Positions 1 through 10,225 of a stretch of 64,000 bases of DNA are shown here, in pieces (within the stretch, counting starts at the first letter, position 1; each line of letters starts with the position of its first letter). The notes beneath the pieces were generated by a model. It made no database searches. It was not told the DNA's origin and saw only the letters and a list, made by a program, of their open reading frames with translations. Made by a program: the position numbers and the translations under genes. Origin of the DNA: Tritrichomonas foetus (lineage: Eukaryota; Parabasalia; Tritrichomonadida; Tritrichomonadidae); contig MLAK01000594.1 in assembly GCA_001839685.1 (NCBI GenBank), positions 147,479 to 211,478 on the forward strand, written 5' to 3'.

Positions 1-72
1 TGTTTGTTAAAATGTAATTGTTTGTTAAAATGTAATTGTTTATTATAATGTTATTGTTTGTTATAATGTTAT
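1..72. repeat. 18-bp tandem repeat, 4 copies
   Basis: Four consecutive 18-bp units of the form tgtttgttaaaatgtaat start at base 1. The third and fourth diverge at a few positions. The array may continue to the left of the window. It lies beyond the 3' end of the minus-strand karyopherin gene. Confidence 0.85.
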
Positions 73-290
73 TGTTGTTTAGAATTCGAAACATAAAGGA
101 AACAATCTCTAACTGAATGGAAACAACCCAAATCACATAGAAACATTCACAAGTCAAATAAAATGAATAAAAAAATTAAATAGTATTATCACACATTTAT
201 TTTAATGAATAGCTTATTCTATAAATATTCAATTGAAAATACTGATAAAGAAAAGGTAAAAGTTTTTGTGTATTTTAAAAAATAGAGGTT

Positions 291-2966
291 TTATATACTA
301 GGAGACTTTTCTATTTCCCATTCCTCCTCTATTTCATCATCATCATCGACTTCTTGATCATCTTCATTCATTCCTTGTTTTTCTTCTAATTCTTTGATTA
401 ATTTTGTTATTACTTCCGAAAACTCACATGCTTTTTGATGAAGTTCAATATCATCCGGCTTTTCAGCACTATATGCTAATAAAGACTCAAAAATTTCCAT
501 ATTTTTATCAGTAATAATCCGAGTTGTAAGTGATGCACAAATAATTAATAGAAGTTGATAAATTATAGTCATAATTTCGGTTGTCACAAAATTACTATTT
601 TTAACAAATTCCATAAATGGAAAAATAGAATTACTCATATATAATAAATATTGCTTCTTTGAGTGAAGTCCAATAAATAACAACTTATATGCAGATAGAA
701 TGTTAATGACCAAATTTTCGTAACCTGGAATATCTAATTTAAATTTATAATTCATGCATAATGACGATACTTTAACTATTTCACCAATAATACCCTCAAT
801 TTGATTATTTATTTTGAAATTCAGATATTGTAGTAAATTCAGCATTTGACCAAATACTTTTATAATTGATGAATATAATGGAAACACAATTTCTTGGGAA
901 TTATTTTTGATAAAAGAAAAAATAAGATCATGAGTTTTACCAAACTGACTTTTCATACTATCATTGGTAAATTCATATAATTTACTTAATGCATTCAAAC
1001 CTGCTTTCAATAGCCATTCATCTTTTTCATCAGTTTTAAAAATACTATAAATATTATTGAGAGTTTCATTAATATATGGAATAAATTGTTCTTTCGAGAT
1101 TTCTATTAAACTAGAAAGAGAAATTAATCCACATCCCCAAAGATCACTATCTATTGATGAGACATCATTATTATTGGAATTACTCAATAAATTATTGTTT
1201 GTATCAATAATTGACATGATAAATGATTTAACAGAGTCCAAATTCGGTATAATAAATTCTGGTATTTTTCTAAAAATTAATTCAATTGTTAAAAGACTAT
1301 TGGATCTTTTTTCAATATCTTCATCCACTTTTAAAGCAAATGAAAATAACAGTGATAATAAATAGTTGATATTTTGATTAGATTCTTCTGTACAATATTC
1401 TATCAGTGAATTCATGGCTGAAAATAAAAATCTTAATTCAAAATTATGTTCTAATGAAATTTTTTCGAAAATTGCCGAAATAACTTGTTCAAAAGATTCA
1501 TCTAATAAAGTTGGATTACAATGAGATGAAAGAGTAGTAAAAAAATCACATGAATCTTGAATAAAAACCGGAAAAGATGTATTGGTCATTGTTTCACAAA
1601 ACATTTTAATTAAGTCATTGACAATATCATCATTATTTAATATTTCAGGATAATACAATAAAATGGAGTTAATGGAATGAATAGATGAATATTTGGTATG
1701 TATATCGACTGCATTTAAATAAGAGTATTTCAATAAAGCCGGAAAGATATCAATTAAGAAATTACTAACTACTTCTAAATGGGGCTTTACACAAACAACA
1801 TGTAATGAATTCAGAGCTGCAAGATTTTTTTGAATATCTGAATCTTTAATTAACTTAAAAAAATTAACTATTTTTTGAAAAATAACTTCTGAGTCACAGC
1901 GATAAAAAGCTTGAAGTGCTGAAATACAAGCAAATTGCACATCATATATTGATTCATTTGAGAGAATGAAAGAACTCTCTGTTACTAAACAGTTTAACAT
2001 AGGCTCAACAAAAATTGGAGCAATCCTATTCACAATATTATGAATGGAGCATCCGTACTTTTCTTTTTTATATTCAAACCTTGCAATATCATGCAAAAGA
2101 TTCATACAAATAAGTTTTATGATATCGCTTGTATTATTAATCTCATTTAATATTATTCTTATATAATGATCTATATACTCTTCAATTGAATGATAATAAA
2201 TGTCAAAAATATAATACAATAAATCTAAAATTACTTGATAAAAAGTATGATTTTCATGAGAAATTGGATTATCATTTAATGTATTTTCAATTCCATTTAG
2301 AATTTGATTCAAAAGCTCATTACTTATAAGAGGTAAATCATATCTTAAAAAGCCTATTAAAACATTTGTTGTGTCAATTAAAGCAGAAAGTGGAAGCTGT
2401 GGATTTTGAATCATTCCTAAAAGCATATCAATTAACGCAGGATAGTACTCTTGTTTTGAAAATGGTACAAAATACACTTGAAAAGAGAAAATTTCTGAAA
2501 TACAACGAATTGATCCATATAAAGAATAATTACCACTTTGATTGTTAAGTATATTCATTATTAGCATATTTAAAAGTTGTTCATAGTTTTTTTCAGAGAT
2601 TGCTATCGAAGTAATTATTCTTGCACAGACATTTCGAATCACAATATCTTCATGACACATTCCACTTAACATTTCATTTTTAATAGACTCTTGAAGGTGA
2701 GAGATGGAATCATCTTCCCAAAAGCTTTTTTGATTTCTAACTTGTAAAAGATTCATTAGAATGATTGATGATATCTGTAACATTTTAGTGTTTTGACGAA
2801 ATTTTTGAAATATTCGTAAATTATATTCAAAAAGCATTCCAATATGAATCAAACTTTTAGATGATGAATTGGACATATCAAAAGAAACAAATTCATATAG
2901 CTTTGGGTTAGTGAGATCTTGGCTAAGCAGTTCAATATATTGTTGGAAGCCTTCATCATCATGCAT
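291..2966 (-). CDS. Karyopherin-beta / importin-like HEAT-repeat protein
   Basis: Probable nuclear transport receptor that would bind Ran-GTP and carry cargo through nuclear pores. The roughly 891-residue protein is almost entirely amphipathic helix pairs. The N-terminal part (about residues 40-120) has the importin-beta look: a short helix of the type ILMNLLQVRNQKSFW followed by a segment of the IKNEML...IRNVCARIITSIAI type. It ends in a strongly acidic tail (about residues 868-885, DDQEVDDDDEIEEEWE), common in this family. The open frame extends four codons further upstream only through a TTG, so the ATG at 2966 is taken as start. A TCATTG about 15 nt upstream could be an initiator. Importin-4/5-type is the nearest guess; the exact subfamily is not resolved. 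Confidence 0.7.
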   Translation of the reverse strand: MHDDEGFQQYIELLSQDLTNPKLYEFVSFDMSNSSSKSLIHIGMLFEYNLRIFQKFRQNTKMLQISSIILMNLLQVRNQKSFWEDDSISHLQESIKNEMLSGMCHEDIVIRNVCARIITSIAISEKNYEQLLNMLIMNILNNQSGNYSLYGSIRCISEIFSFQVYFVPFSKQEYYPALIDMLLGMIQNPQLPLSALIDTTNVLIGFLRYDLPLISNELLNQILNGIENTLNDNPISHENHTFYQVILDLLYYIFDIYYHSIEEYIDHYIRIILNEINNTSDIIKLICMNLLHDIARFEYKKEKYGCSIHNIVNRIAPIFVEPMLNCLVTESSFILSNESIYDVQFACISALQAFYRCDSEVIFQKIVNFFKLIKDSDIQKNLAALNSLHVVCVKPHLEVVSNFLIDIFPALLKYSYLNAVDIHTKYSSIHSINSILLYYPEILNNDDIVNDLIKMFCETMTNTSFPVFIQDSCDFFTTLSSHCNPTLLDESFEQVISAIFEKISLEHNFELRFLFSAMNSLIEYCTEESNQNINYLLSLLFSFALKVDEDIEKRSNSLLTIELIFRKIPEFIIPNLDSVKSFIMSIIDTNNNLLSNSNNNDVSSIDSDLWGCGLISLSSLIEISKEQFIPYINETLNNIYSIFKTDEKDEWLLKAGLNALSKLYEFTNDSMKSQFGKTHDLIFSFIKNNSQEIVFPLYSSIIKVFGQMLNLLQYLNFKINNQIEGIIGEIVKVSSLCMNYKFKLDIPGYENLVINILSAYKLLFIGLHSKKQYLLYMSNSIFPFMEFVKNSNFVTTEIMTIIYQLLLIICASLTTRIITDKNMEIFESLLAYSAEKPDDIELHQKACEFSEVITKLIKELEEKQGMNEDDQEVDDDDEIEEEWEIEKSPSI

Positions 2967-3057
2967 GAAAGATTTCAATGATAAGTGGCCAAATTTCGCC
3001 TCAAATGTGTTTTTTTCAGAAAAGCAAATTCATTTCCCTGTGTTTCCTTCACTTTAA

Positions 3058-3314
3058 ATTTCGTTATGATGAGCCATTTTCCTGACATCGGTAAAATAAG
3101 GTAATGATATTGTTTGGAATTGACAAAATTTCATTATTCATTTAAAAAATAATATCTGTATAATTTTGTATTAAATAACCAGTAGATTTTGATTCATCTT
3201 GAGCTTTTTAAAGTTTTTATGCATTAAAATCATCATTATTATTAATAATGAAGTTAAAAAAAATGATCATATAAAAAAGTCATAAATAAATTTAGAAATG
3301 AAGATTAGACAAAA
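3058..3314. other. Intergenic, nothing recognised
   Basis: AT-rich spacer between the 5' end of the karyopherin gene and the 3' end of the coiled-coil gene. I see no RNA gene or clear repeat. Confidence 0.5.
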
Positions 3315-5327
3315 TTACTTCTTTTTCCCGGCTCTTTGATTTTTCTTTGATTCCAACAAAGCTCTCACTCTTTCTCTCTGTTTAATTAACGCTTCACGGT
3401 CAGTTTCAAGCTTTGTTTTTTCTTGCCCAATTCTTTGAAGTTCGGCCACTGCATTGTTGTATCTTGATTGAGCAGTTGAAGCTTTTTGGATCTCTTGAAC
3501 TTTATTATGATAGTCTTGCATTTTTTCCATTCGACTATTCTGTGCAATTCTTAGGTCCATTGTTAAACTACGAATTTCAGCACGTTTTTCTCGGATTTGT
3601 CTTTGAAGTGTAACATGATCTCCGCAAAGGATTTGGAAATTCTTTAAGAAACTCTTTTGCGTAACATTTGCATAATTTGAAAGACGCTTTTCCATAACTT
3701 GTTGAATAGTTTCAACGGTCTTTGCTTCTAAAAGACGCATTCTCTGTTCTTCTCGGGAAACAAAAAGTGACAAATCTTGAGAATTGACAAGTTGCTTTAA
3801 AGCAGTAATTTCATCAGTTGATCGAGTTTTGATTGAGTCTCTCAAATTTGAGATGTCTGTTCGACAGCGTGATAAAATTCCCGACTTCCAACGTTCGTAG
3901 AAAAGTTGCTGGAAAAGTGTTGAAAATACAGAAGTATCTGTCAAAACTGGAATATTCAATTGCAATTTTGATACAAATTGTTGTATTTGTATTTCAATTG
4001 ATGCTTCTTCTTCTTCTTCCTCGAAGTTAATGTTCGCTTCTGTTGGAATTGAACTTTCAGAATCGTGAATAGCTGAGCTTTGATCTTCTTCGATTAATTG
4101 ATGAATATCAATTGTTTGTTTAATTGGTTTCTTCTTCCTGATAACCTTCTTAACTTTTCGTCTTTTAGATCTTCCACTTTTCGCCTGGGATGAAGGAGAG
4201 TCTTGATTTTCATATTCACCATTTTTATCGTTATCATCTTCGCTTTCATTTTGAGCCCATGTTGGATCATTTTCACTTTCATTTTCAGCAGCTCCATACA
4301 ATTTATTATCAACAAAATCATCGTTGTTATTATTATTAATATTGTTGTTGTTATTTCTATTGCTATAATTGCTCAAATCACTAAAGTTATTAAGTTTCAA
4401 ATCGCCGTATACATTATTATCAATATTTGATCTCTCTCTCTCTCTTTCTCTTTCTCTATCAGCTGATTTAATCGAAGAGCGATCAGATTCACCAATACGG
4501 TCACGTGATCTAACTGATGATTTGTCTTGATCATTCGATTTGCCTTTTCGTGCGCGAGAGGCTCGACTGTTATTATCTTTGATTTCGTTTTTATTGCTTT
4601 CATGCTGGTCGTCGGAATAATATTCTTCATTATCTTCTTCAAGATAGTCTTTATCATTTTCAATGAGGATTGCTTTAGAAATTGGCTGATTGTCTTCTTC
4701 TGAAAAAGTAATGGTTCTTTCTTCGTTTGGTAAAAATTTCAAAACGGCCGATTCTGTGGGCAAATTTGGGTCAATATGAAGTAAAGCAAAACTACGAGTA
4801 TGAATAAGAGAAGATGGATTCATCAATACATTCCAGCCATTAATATTATACTTCATTGATGCTTTCGAATGGAAAGGAATAAAAGGCGGCAATGAAACGA
4901 GAATAATAGTGTACTTTTGGATGTTCAAGATTGCTTTGATATAATCATTTTCTGGGAAAGTAGAAATTCGTTTAAATAATTCAGAAATTTGTGAATTTGT
5001 TTTAATTGAATAATAGGTTCCGGTTTCTCGTGGGTATCTTTTGTTGGAATTTTGAATTATTACCTTGACTTCGACTTTGGCATCGATGAACGAATGAAGC
5101 AGAGAGTCTAAAACGGAGACTTTCCCGACTAAATACGAATGTGAGGTGACAGTCCGTGGTCCAAAAGAGGCAACGGAAATTTGATTGGATTTTGATAATT
5201 CTTTAACAATCAGTTGAGCGACATCTTCTGGGTTTGGCGAACGAACATCAAAAAAATTCTCTTTATCGAAATCTGTGTTATTTGGAACAATTGCGATAAA
5301 GTGAAGAATTTCGTTTTCCCCACTCAT
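3315..5327 (-). CDS. Coiled-coil protein with possible SpoVS/Alba-like N-terminal domain
   Basis: Unassigned protein of about 670 residues in three parts. Residues about 1-200 form a compact alpha/beta region. Its segment SPNPEDVAQLIVKELSK followed by ISVASFGPRTVTSHSYLVGKV resembles the SpoVS/Alba-like fold (inference, weak). Residues about 230-450 are low complexity: D/E/N/S-rich, with an alternating Arg-Glu run near residue 295 encoded by a tctctc tract (4428-4456). Residues about 470-665 are charged coiled coil ending in a lysine-rich tail. The frame is open 49 codons upstream of the chosen ATG, but that extension is hydrophobic and unlike a protein start; the ATG at 5327 follows a TCATTCATCC initiator-like sequence and an AAAAAGTT box. 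A basal-body or cytoskeletal role is possible but unproven. Confidence 0.6.
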   Translation of the reverse strand: MSGENEILHFIAIVPNNTDFDKENFFDVRSPNPEDVAQLIVKELSKSNQISVASFGPRTVTSHSYLVGKVSVLDSLLHSFIDAKVEVKVIIQNSNKRYPRETGTYYSIKTNSQISELFKRISTFPENDYIKAILNIQKYTIILVSLPPFIPFHSKASMKYNINGWNVLMNPSSLIHTRSFALLHIDPNLPTESAVLKFLPNEERTITFSEEDNQPISKAILIENDKDYLEEDNEEYYSDDQHESNKNEIKDNNSRASRARKGKSNDQDKSSVRSRDRIGESDRSSIKSADRERERERERSNIDNNVYGDLKLNNFSDLSNYSNRNNNNNINNNNNDDFVDNKLYGAAENESENDPTWAQNESEDDNDKNGEYENQDSPSSQAKSGRSKRRKVKKVIRKKKPIKQTIDIHQLIEEDQSSAIHDSESSIPTEANINFEEEEEEASIEIQIQQFVSKLQLNIPVLTDTSVFSTLFQQLFYERWKSGILSRCRTDISNLRDSIKTRSTDEITALKQLVNSQDLSLFVSREEQRMRLLEAKTVETIQQVMEKRLSNYANVTQKSFLKNFQILCGDHVTLQRQIREKRAEIRSLTMDLRIAQNSRMEKMQDYHNKVQEIQKASTAQSRYNNAVAELQRIGQEKTKLETDREALIKQRERVRALLESKKNQRAGKKK

Positions 5328-5379
5328 TTTTTTTAAAACTTGAAACAAATTTCTGTGGATGAATGAAGTAAACGGACGA

Positions 5380-5387
5380 AACTTTTT
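5380..5387 (-). promoter_or_regulatory. AACTTTTT box upstream of coiled-coil gene
   Basis: Exact AACTTTTT on the plus strand, about 53 bp upstream of the ATG at 5327. It is one of 12 such boxes near gene starts in this window. Confidence 0.45.
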
Positions 5388-5581
5388 CAGAAATGTGAGA
5401 TGAAATACCACAATTGATATGGAAATTGTAACTTCCTGACAGTCGATGTGTAAATATAATTCAACTTCATTCATTGGATTTGACTCACTATTGTTTACTG
5501 AAGTGTGAAATTGATGTTTTTACAAGGAGAGCTGTCTTGGAAATTTCTTAGAAAAACATCAAAAAGACCAAATATCTCGTA

Positions 5582-5589
5582 AAAAAGTT
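5582..5589 (+). promoter_or_regulatory. AAAAAGTT box upstream of BET-like gene
   Basis: Exact reverse complement of the AACTTTTT box, about 81 bp upstream of the ATG at 5670. It is followed by an ATTCAAT that could act as an initiator. Confidence 0.4.
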
Positions 5590-5669
5590 TGATTAAGATT
5601 TATTCAATATTTCTATGTAAAGCAGCCATATAAACAGAGAAAAAGCTATTTAGATGCGTCAAGTAAAGT

Positions 5670-6356
5670 ATGTATCCGACAATCAAGTTTCGAGTTGTTA
5701 ACATCATGCAAAAAGTATTCTCTCGTCCTATTGGTAAATACTTTTTGTCAATGATCCCTAACTACTTGAACAATTCGCGAATCCAAGAGAGATACGATAA
5801 AATTTTTACGAAACTCGAAGACTATCAATACAGTTCATTTGAAGAATGGCACTGCGAATTAACCGAATTTATTACAGACATTTCTCGAAACTGCGGGCAT
5901 GATTACGTTTCCGTTTGTGATACCATTATTCAATTAATCGATGATGAAACCAAAGGGTCACTCAATTTAACGTACGATGAGATGGCTCAACAGTTTATTT
6001 GCTTGATTAAAAACTTCGCGCCAAATTCGAGATTAGATTTCTACCAAGAAAGAGAAGTCAGTAATCCAGACATTGCTCCAGTTTTGGCTCCTCCTCCTCC
6101 TCCTCCAATGAATTCAAATGATATCCTTAATATTCAAGATAGACTTCAAAATCTTGATTCATCACGCCAGAAAAGCCTCGTTTCACAATTGGTGTTGACT
6201 AAAAATATAAACAAAGCTGGTATTACCCAAATTAAAGGAGGCATCTCTTTTACAATTGATTCTCTACCTCTTCACACCCTTCAGATCGTCAAAAATCATT
6301 TGGAAAATCTTGAACAAGAGCAAAATAATGACGAGGGAAATAGTGAGTTGCAATAA
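5670..6356 (+). CDS. BET-like protein: degenerate bromodomain plus NET (extraterminal) domain
   Basis: Likely chromatin-reader-type protein of 228 residues, nuclear by inference. Residues about 10-115 resemble the second half of a bromodomain (a YDKIFTKLEDYQYSSFEEWHCELTEFI stretch like the ZA/B-helix region), but the acetyl-lysine-pocket asparagine cannot be placed with confidence. A proline run lies at about 141-148. Residues about 150-215 match the NET domain pattern, with helices followed by FTIDSLPLHTLQIVKNHLENL, comparable to the conserved IDFETL..STLRELE motif of BET proteins. Canonical BET proteins have two bromodomains and are much longer, so this is a minimal version. The ATG at 5670 is the first in frame; the in-frame ATG at 5706 is an alternative. 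Confidence 0.6.
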   Translation: MYPTIKFRVVNIMQKVFSRPIGKYFLSMIPNYLNNSRIQERYDKIFTKLEDYQYSSFEEWHCELTEFITDISRNCGHDYVSVCDTIIQLIDDETKGSLNLTYDEMAQQFICLIKNFAPNSRLDFYQEREVSNPDIAPVLAPPPPPPMNSNDILNIQDRLQNLDSSRQKSLVSQLVLTKNINKAGITQIKGGISFTIDSLPLHTLQIVKNHLENLEQEQNNDEGNSELQ

Positions 6357-6895
6357 TTGTTTGATTTTATAGAATTTAATGTGATTGTTGTATAGTAAAT
6401 ATGAGTATATTTTTATTATTCAACTTTTCCTCAGTTTTTCGATTCTTCTCTTTATGCAGCTGATACAAATATGATCAGTCTGATGAACTTTCTTATGTAG
6501 ATATATTATTTGATGACAGGACAGAACAGATATTTAGATTTGATGTTTTGATTTTAAATTGAGGCTTGATGTTTAGATTTAATATTTTCTTGAAAAATTA
6601 CCTCAATGATTTAATGTATTCTTGTATCATGTAAATAATATTAAAGTTCCTGGTTGCAATAACGATACGTGAAAATGAAAGATACGCTTCAGTTGATAAT
6701 TCGGTCTGATGTTAATCACTCAATTTTCGTTATTGGCATAAAATTAATTCACATTACCATTTTCGTACTTAAACATGGAAGAGTTTGTTGAACAAAAGAT
6801 GAAATTACAAGATATATCGTTCAAATATCTCTACGATAAATTCTAAAACCTATCGTTCATCAGGTGGATATTTGTGAAGAATTTTTTTCACAAAA
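6357..6895. other. Intergenic, no gene seen
   Basis: 540 bp of AT-rich spacer between two plus-strand genes. A TTCATCA initiator-like sequence lies about 35 bp before the kinase ATG. No open frame of note, RNA gene or repeat was seen. Confidence 0.5.
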
Positions 6896-8065
6896 ATGGG
6901 AAACGAAGAATCGAAAATCAAAAATTCGACAAATAAAGTTCCAAAATTAGCAGTTCTTACCGAAGATGATGTATTGCCATTGGATTTAACAGAAGACTCA
7001 GAATTTACAGAAGATGATGATGAATATTCCGAAGATTTTGAAGATACGTCTATGTACAACATCGCTGGATATGAATTTGTAAGAAAATTGGGGTCGGGCG
7101 CTTCTGGAGTTGTAATACAAATGAAGAAAGACGGAGTTGATTATGCGGTTAAAGTATGTAATTGTAAAAAAGCTCATCTCAACTTTTTGAATCCTTCTTC
7201 GCATGATCCAAAAGAAGAAGCAGTCATTATGAAGCGTTTGAATAATCCTAATGTTGTAAAAGTTTATGATTTCATTGAAGATATTGATAATAACTTAATT
7301 TACATTGTTATGGAATTAATGGCTGGTGGAAGTATAGAAAATTGCACATCAATTGAGCAAAAGCGAAAAGCATTCGGTCAAGTCCTTACAGCCCTTCAAT
7401 ATTTGCATAATCAAAGATTGGCGCATCGCGACATAAAAGTTGAAAATGTTATGTTGAGTGGAGAAGGTGATGCTAAACTTTGTGATTTTGGAATTTCAGT
7501 TTATGTTCCAACAGACGCAGAACTCATTGATACAGAAATGAAAGGCACTCCAGCCTACTGCGCACCAGAGTTATTCTGTACAGAAAAATATGACCCATTT
7601 AAAGCTGATATTTGGGCATTCGGTGTAACTTTGTATATTTTGTCTTTTCATGATTTACCATTCAAAGCAGCAAATGTATATAAAATGCAACAGGCAATCG
7701 CTGAAGATGAAGTGACATTTCCTGATGGAGCAGACCCACAACTTGCCGATTTAATCAGCCAAATGCTAATCAAGGATCCATCAAAACGAATCACAATAGA
7801 TGGAATTTGGAGCCATCCATGGGCAAATGGTCTCCGTCCACCATTTGCAGGAATGTTTTTGGCGTTCTCCCAAGTGTGCATCCAAGTAAGCGAAATGAAC
7901 ACAAAGGATATAATCACCCGCGTGAAACGTGGTGCAGTCGAAATGGTGAAAAAGAAGAAGGAGAGAAGAAGTAAGCTCCACAAAATTCTCCATGGAAGTA
8001 TTTCAAACCTCAAGGAAAGACGCCGTCGCAGAAGATCATCAAGAAAAGATGGAAAGAAGGTTTAA
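6896..8065 (+). CDS. Serine/threonine protein kinase, CAMKK/ELM-like, N-myristoylation motif
   Basis: Active-looking protein kinase of 389 residues. It starts MGNEESK, which fits an N-myristoylation signal (Gly2, Ser6) and suggests membrane attachment. Residues about 30-50 are very acidic. The kinase domain spans about 58-310: glycine loop LGSGASGVV (near 65), VAIK-type lysine in YAVKV (near 86), HRDIKVEN catalytic loop (near 176-183), DFG (near 194) and a CAPE motif. The insertion between the lysine and helix C and the GTPAYCAPEL segment recall CAMKK/ELM kinases that phosphorylate AMPK-type kinases (family knowledge). The tail from about 345 is very basic (K/R clusters). All catalytic residues are present. 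Confidence 0.75.
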   Translation: MGNEESKIKNSTNKVPKLAVLTEDDVLPLDLTEDSEFTEDDDEYSEDFEDTSMYNIAGYEFVRKLGSGASGVVIQMKKDGVDYAVKVCNCKKAHLNFLNPSSHDPKEEAVIMKRLNNPNVVKVYDFIEDIDNNLIYIVMELMAGGSIENCTSIEQKRKAFGQVLTALQYLHNQRLAHRDIKVENVMLSGEGDAKLCDFGISVYVPTDAELIDTEMKGTPAYCAPELFCTEKYDPFKADIWAFGVTLYILSFHDLPFKAANVYKMQQAIAEDEVTFPDGADPQLADLISQMLIKDPSKRITIDGIWSHPWANGLRPPFAGMFLAFSQVCIQVSEMNTKDIITRVKRGAVEMVKKKKERRSKLHKILHGSISNLKERRRRRRSSRKDGKKV

Positions 8066-8531
8066 TTGCATTATTGATCATTTTACTTATCATTTTAATT
8101 ATTTTAAAAGATATTTTTTTATTCAATTTCTCTTTATTCATTTTCTCTAGCAAGTTTTTGATATATTGGTAATCCATTTTTGAGGTAATAAAACGATTTT
8201 AACCATAATGGATTCATTCTAATCAATTATTATTTTGGGAACGATAAACAATTAATATTAGGATAAATAAATTTCTTTTTTTGAATTTTCAATGTTTTTT
8301 CTTCTTTATATGAATCAGCCTGATTCAATCAGGAAATTGAGTCATATCCATATATGTTATTATTGATAGAGTATTCATTTCTATTTTCATGTGATGAAGT
8401 GATTTCCATATATCACACTTCACCACTTTAAATGCCATGTTATGTGAGAATGAGACTAAAAAGTGTCACATTTTTAACCATGTTTATTTTACCATGTGTT
8501 TCAAAGGCCAATTAATCAAAGAAAATTATAC
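8066..8531. other. Intergenic and 5' leader of helicase gene
   Basis: AT-rich spacer. It holds a 15-bp palindrome at 8319-8333 and a short upstream ATG frame of 11 codons (8480-8515) that overlaps the leader of the helicase gene out of frame. A near-match AAAAAGTG to the promoter-associated 8-mer lies at about 8458-8466. Confidence 0.4.
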
Positions 8532-10145
8532 ATGGATGATGATGAAGGGATAAAATTTGTCCCTAAATCCCAGCGTGGGCATCACCAGCCAAAGCCAATC
8601 AAAAAACATTCGAAACCGAAAATCAAAATAGCCAAAACGGATCTTCCACCCGAACAAAGAAAAGTAATTTATGATCATTACACAGGAGAAAAACCACGAA
8701 GTTATCGTAATATCACTTTTTGTCATGCAAGTAATTGGAGCAAGAAAGAAGATACTTCTCTAGGCCTCGTAGACTACACGGAAAAGAGATATCGGCCAGA
8801 GCGCAGAAAATGGGAAATTGACGATTTAGAACGGCCAACTTCCCGTCCAAGAAAAAATGAAGATGGTCTCTCAATTGCTCGTCAAAGCCGAATCTGGCGG
8901 GCAGAAAATCAGGTTCGATTAAGTTCGAAGAAAAGGGTCGAAGTTCCGCCAATGAAGACTTGGGATGGACTTCCGAAGGAATTTGCATCATTACTCAGAG
9001 AATTTTATGATGCGCCATTGCCAGTTCAGGCTCAATGCATTCCAATGTCGCTTGCTGGTCACGACATTATTGGGCTCTCACAGACAGGCAGTGGGAAAAC
9101 TTTAGCATATGGAATTCCACTTATTACAACTGTACTAGAGCATATTAGGAAGTATTCATTTGATCCAACAAGCGGCCCACTTGGTATTGTCCTTGTTCCT
9201 ACTCATGAACTTGCAGATCAAGTCAATACTGTTCTGAGGCAGTTTTGTGAGCCACTCGAAATCACCACATTTTCATTAATTGGTGGCTTTTCGATAAATG
9301 ATCAAGCCCTTACTTTACGAACTGGATTTCATATTATTGTTGCGACACCAGGTCGCTTAAATGATGTTTTAGAGAGTCGATTAATGGTTTTATCACAATG
9401 CTGCTTTATCGCACTTGATGAAGCAGACAAAATGGTGGATAAATGTTTTGGACCCCAGATTTCTTCGATATTATCAGCAACTCCCCAAGATCGCCGATTA
9501 TTGATGTTTAGTGCAACAATGCCGGCGGCTGTTATTTCTATTGTTGAGCAATTTTTCGAACAAAATGTTGTAACAGTACGAGTGGGTGAAATCGGAGATG
9601 CTTCGGAAACAATCAGACAGGCAGTCTACTACGTCTCCAAAGGTCAAAGGAAGCACTTGCTTGAAGAAAAATTACATGGAATGCAATCACCAATTATTAT
9701 ATTTGCAAACACTCGAGATTCATGTGAAGATCTCGCAAACTTTTTAGGTTATAAAGGTTTTAGAGTCGCTTCCATTCATGGTGGAAAAAAACAGAAAGAT
9801 CGAGATTCAGTAATAAATGCAGTGCTTGACGGTATTATAGATATAATTGTCGCGACTGATGTGTTAGCGCGTGGAATTGATATCGAGAAGGTACAAAATG
9901 TCATAAACTATGAATTACCTTCCGATATCACAGTTTATATTCACAGAATCGGAAGAACCGGCCGTGCAGGCGAAGTTGGAGCAGCAACTTCGTTTATAAC
10001 ACCAGAAGACACAGCAATCATGTATGACTTGACAAGGATGCTCCAAAGAGGAAAATTTGTTGTTCCTGATGCAATGCTACAGAATCCTGCGTCTCAGACA
10101 AGACCAGACGACAACTCTGTGGATGACTTCATGCCTGATGCATGA
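8532..10145 (+). CDS. DEAD-box RNA helicase, Prp28/DDX23-like
   Basis: ATP-dependent RNA helicase of about 537 residues. The region before the helicase core (an IWR..NQVRL..KKRVEVPPMKTWDGL pattern) and the N-terminal segment IKFVPKSQRG match the U5 snRNP helicase Prp28, which exchanges U1 for U6 at the 5' splice site. Core motifs are complete: Q-motif region, SQTGSGKT (near residue 181), PTHELADQ, ATPGRL, DEAD (near 295), SAT (near 327), TDVLARGID and HRIGRTGRAG (near 471). The frame is open 12 codons further through a GTG, but the first in-frame ATG is at 8532. Other DEAD-box families are possible; the pre-core pattern favours Prp28. Its presence implies a working spliceosome although no intron is evident here. 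Confidence 0.75.
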   Translation: MDDDEGIKFVPKSQRGHHQPKPIKKHSKPKIKIAKTDLPPEQRKVIYDHYTGEKPRSYRNITFCHASNWSKKEDTSLGLVDYTEKRYRPERRKWEIDDLERPTSRPRKNEDGLSIARQSRIWRAENQVRLSSKKRVEVPPMKTWDGLPKEFASLLREFYDAPLPVQAQCIPMSLAGHDIIGLSQTGSGKTLAYGIPLITTVLEHIRKYSFDPTSGPLGIVLVPTHELADQVNTVLRQFCEPLEITTFSLIGGFSINDQALTLRTGFHIIVATPGRLNDVLESRLMVLSQCCFIALDEADKMVDKCFGPQISSILSATPQDRRLLMFSATMPAAVISIVEQFFEQNVVTVRVGEIGDASETIRQAVYYVSKGQRKHLLEEKLHGMQSPIIIFANTRDSCEDLANFLGYKGFRVASIHGGKKQKDRDSVINAVLDGIIDIIVATDVLARGIDIEKVQNVINYELPSDITVYIHRIGRTGRAGEVGAATSFITPEDTAIMYDLTRMLQRGKFVVPDAMLQNPASQTRPDDNSVDDFMPDA

Positions 10146-10225
10146 CACATACCACAACACTCAATTGTTTATTTTTTATTAAATTATACACATTATTATA
10201 TAAATAACTATGGCTATTTTATTTT

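Noticed and set aside
8319..8333. 15-bp palindrome CCTGATTcAATCAGG
   Set aside because: At this base composition several 15-bp palindromes are expected in 14.6 kb; no context supports function.
8480..8515. Short upstream frame (11 codons) before the Prp28-like gene as possible uORF or first exon
   Set aside because: No splice consensus is seen and transcription may start downstream of it; not supportable as a feature.
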